The notes below the pieces were generated by a model that was not told the origin of the DNA, ran no database searches, and saw nothing but the letters and a program-made list of their open reading frames with translations. The translations under genes and the position numbers were made by a program. From Candidatus Aminicenantota bacterium (lineage in GTDB: Bacteria; Acidobacteriota; Aminicenantia; Aminicenantales; JAFGAV01), in NCBI GenBank assembly GCA_016867615.1, contig VGJG01000128.1, forward strand, positions 1 to 5,826: a DNA stretch of 5,826 bases, in the 5' to 3' direction. Shown one piece after another: positions 4,757 to 5,826 of the stretch (position 1 is its first letter; each line of letters starts with the position of its first letter).

Positions 4757-5221
4757 TTATTTCTTCTTCGCTTTCTTGACCCGCTCCAAATATTTGGCGT
4801 CGAGCAAATCTCTGTCGCGGCCGACGGCCTTCTTGTTTTTTATCAAATCCTCGAGCGAGATAAAATAGACGTCGATATCGCCGTATTTCGCCCTGACCCT
4901 GTTTTTCCAGGCTAAGCTGAATTTGATCCCGGCGCAGGACGTGATGATGTCGATCCGCACAGGCGCGAATCCGAGTTGAACGATCAGATCGCGCCGAAGA
5001 AATTCGGCCGGTTCGACCCCCGGTTTCATCCCCCAGAACTCGGTGAAGGCGGCGACCAATCGATGCCCGTTCTCTGCGGATGCCTCAACCAGGATGTCGA
5101 TATCCTTCGTGTAGCGCGGCTCGGCGTAAAAAGAGTAGGCATACCCCCCGACGATCAAATATTTAACTTTTTTTTCGCCGAGCAATTTTAAGAAATCTTT
5201 GTAATCCTTTTCTGTTCTCAT
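4757..5221 (-). CDS. Nucleotidyltransferase-fold protein (AbiEii/MenT-like), probable toxin of a pair
   Basis: A 154-aa single-domain protein. Motifs of the polymerase-beta type fold are in order: VGGYAYSFY (24-32, GG at 25-26), TKDIDILV (38-45) with metal ligands D40 and D42, and RIDII (89-93) with the third carboxylate D91. The tail LEDLIKNKKAVGRDRDLLDA is typical of small nucleotidyltransferases found with partner proteins in abortive-infection and toxin-antitoxin loci. It would transfer a nucleotide to RNA or protein, but the target is unknown. It starts with ATG at 5221, 59 nt inside the preceding small gene; no other ATG lies before the GG motif (TTG codons occur at residues 13 and 22), and no strong ribosome site is seen, so translation probably depends on the upstream gene. 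An ordinary stand-alone nucleotidyltransferase is the alternative. Confidence 0.8.
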   Translation of the reverse strand: MRTEKDYKDFLKLLGEKKVKYLIVGGYAYSFYAEPRYTKDIDILVEASAENGHRLVAAFTEFWGMKPGVEPAEFLRRDLIVQLGFAPVRIDIITSCAGIKFSLAWKNRVRAKYGDIDVYFISLEDLIKNKKAVGRDRDLLDAKYLERVKKAKKK

Positions 5222-5354
5222 GTTTTAGTTCATAGACCATTTCTCGCAATACCTGAAGGGTGTCCAGTTTCTCGTCCGGAGATGTCCTCAGCCAAGCGTC
5301 GAAGTCGCGCTTTTCCGCCTCGCGGAGGCGGATCACTCTAATCCCTTTTTTCAT
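5163..5354 (-). CDS. Small helical protein paired with the nucleotidyltransferase, possible antitoxin
   Basis: A 63-aa charged protein: MKKGIRVIRLREAEKRDFDA, then WLRTSPDEKLDTLQVLREMV, ending in a very basic tail (HENRKGLQRF, then LKIARRKKS). I have seen short proteins with this pattern (xVIRLREAEKRDFDxW, SPDEKLD, HENRK) encoded just before nucleotidyltransferases of this sort; a role as antitoxin or accessory partner is inferred from that and from the overlap. ATG at 5354 has no ribosome site but lies 7 nt after a good -10 box, so the mRNA is probably leaderless. An in-frame TTG at 5399 is less likely because it lies upstream of the -35 box. The last 19 codons overlap the partner gene in another frame. 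Confidence 0.65.
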   Translation of the reverse strand: MKKGIRVIRLREAEKRDFDAWLRTSPDEKLDTLQVLREMVYELKHENRKGLQRFLKIARRKKS

Positions 5355-5361
5355 TGGATTT

Positions 5362-5390
5362 AGAATATCAAAACGACGGTCCTTTGACAA
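5362..5390 (-). promoter_or_regulatory. Promoter of the nucleotidyltransferase pair, predicting a leaderless mRNA
   Basis: On the minus strand TTGTCA (5385-5390) is 17 nt from TATTCT (5362-5367), with TGA immediately before the latter as an extended -10. The ATG at 5354 begins eight bases after the -10 box, so transcription would start at or within a base or two of the start codon. This agrees with the lack of any Shine-Dalgarno site there. Confidence 0.5.
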
Positions 5391-5410
5391 CGGGAGCAAA
5401 TCCCTTAAAT

Positions 5411-5436
5411 ATCCGGCCTGAGCTCTGAAGCCGGAT
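5411..5436 (-). terminator. Hairpin downstream of the hydrolase gene
   Basis: ATCCGGC (5411-5417) and GCCGGAT (5430-5436) are perfect complements around a 12-nt loop, 35 nt after the stop of the alpha/beta hydrolase on the minus strand. The bases that follow on that strand are ATTTAAGGGA, only weakly U-rich. It could end the hydrolase transcript before the promoter of the nucleotidyltransferase pair. Confidence 0.4.
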
Positions 5437-5471
5437 CTCCTTGAAAAACCGCAAATAACTCGGATCGCGCC

Positions 5472-5826
5472 TCACTCGAAGTCTCTCACGGCGTTGAGGA
5501 GGGCCTGCTCCACGGCCCGTTCCTGCAGGGAATGTCCGGAGGCCTCGGCGATGACCAGCCTGGAGAGGGGCAGCATGCGGTGGAGCGTGTAAGCGGTGAC
5601 CGGCGGGCAGATCATGTCGTAGCGTCCGTTAACGAAGACGGCGGGGATGTCCTTCAGCCTCCCCGCGTTCCGGAGGAGTTGCCCTTCCTCAAAAAAGCAA
5701 CGGTTGGCCATGTAATGGTTCTCGATCAGGGCCAGGGACCGGATCGTATCGGCTAGGGCCGGCGCGTCGAGGGTCCTCTGGATCTCGGAGTCCCGCGTCT
5801 GGAGTTCGGCGATTTTGAACTCGAAC
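5472..5826 (-). CDS. pip: Proline iminopeptidase-like alpha/beta hydrolase (partial, C-terminal 117 aa)
   Basis: The frame is open from the right edge to TGA at 5472, so the N-terminus with the nucleophile serine lies outside. The visible part contains LIENHYMANRCFF, a segment shared with proline iminopeptidases (RIENHYF in relatives), then DIPAVFVNGRYDMICPP, in which the Asp of GRYD is the catalytic acid, and VIAEASGHS with the catalytic His. These two complete the Ser-Asp-His triad. The family removes N-terminal proline from peptides in the cytoplasm. Residues between HTLH-like helix YTLHRML and the His are of normal spacing. An internal ATG at 5711 is not the true start because the conserved text continues upstream of it. 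Other S33-family hydrolases remain possible without the N-terminal half. Confidence 0.85.
   Translation of the reverse strand, partial: FEFKIAELQTRDSEIQRTLDAPALADTIRSLALIENHYMANRCFFEEGQLLRNAGRLKDIPAVFVNGRYDMICPPVTAYTLHRMLPLSRLVIAEASGHSLQERAVEQALLNAVRDFE

Noticed and set aside
4976..5191. Plus-strand frame opposite the nucleotidyltransferase
   Set aside because: It is antisense to the conserved metal-binding motifs and has no recognisable domain.
5532..5756. Plus-strand frame opposite the hydrolase
   Set aside because: It is antisense to the catalytic Asp and His segments of the iminopeptidase and has no domain of its own.

Overview
The window reads as a piece of a GC-rich bacterial chromosome. 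The outer metabolic genes are clearly GC-rich, with AT-rich islands around the toxin-antitoxin-like genes. The cell is probably Gram-negative: one protein has a signal peptide and a C-terminal aromatic beta-strand typical of outer-membrane barrels. Strong Shine-Dalgarno sites (GGAGG type), sigma70-like promoters and IS91-type remnants would fit an Acidobacteriota/Aminicenantes-like genome. That taxonomic guess is inference from style only; no rRNA or marker gene is present.

Layout. (1) Positions 1-1630, minus strand: a two-gene operon. An ornithine cyclodeaminase/mu-crystallin family dehydrogenase comes first, then an iron-sulfur L-serine dehydratase that runs off the left edge. The dehydratase would make pyruvate and ammonia from serine, and the dehydrogenase may be of the alanine dehydrogenase type, so the pair may interconvert serine and alanine. 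(2) Positions 1631-2731: a decayed zone. It holds a short plus-strand shard of an IS91-family transposase, a small four-helix membrane protein gene that keeps a good promoter but carries a frameshift and has lost its 3' end, and a second, minus-strand, internally deleted IS91 transposase remnant. (3) Positions 2732-3520, minus strand: a toxin-antitoxin operon. An excisionase-like HTH protein overlaps by ATGA a Doc/Fic-type toxin, and the promoter is covered by three GTTA/TAAC inverted-repeat sites. (4) Positions 3507-4206: a doubtful 47-aa ORF, then a small secreted beta-barrel-like protein whose promoter contains a perfect 25-bp interrupted palindrome. (5) Positions 4288-4713, plus strand: a PIN-domain VapC-like toxin with no recognisable VapB beside it. 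(6) Positions 4757-5390, minus strand: a nucleotidyltransferase and a 63-aa partner that overlap by 59 nt, with a promoter that predicts an almost leaderless transcript. (7) Positions 5472-5826, minus strand: the C-terminal part of a proline iminopeptidase-like alpha/beta hydrolase, cut by the right edge.

Overall this is an accessory, recombination-prone stretch between two metabolic loci. Three independent toxin-antitoxin-like modules lie within about 2.7 kb, next to transposon debris. The most interesting items are the overlapping nucleotidyltransferase pair with an A8 tract inside the overlap, the HTH-Doc operon with its operator cluster, and the palindromic operator in front of the small barrel protein.
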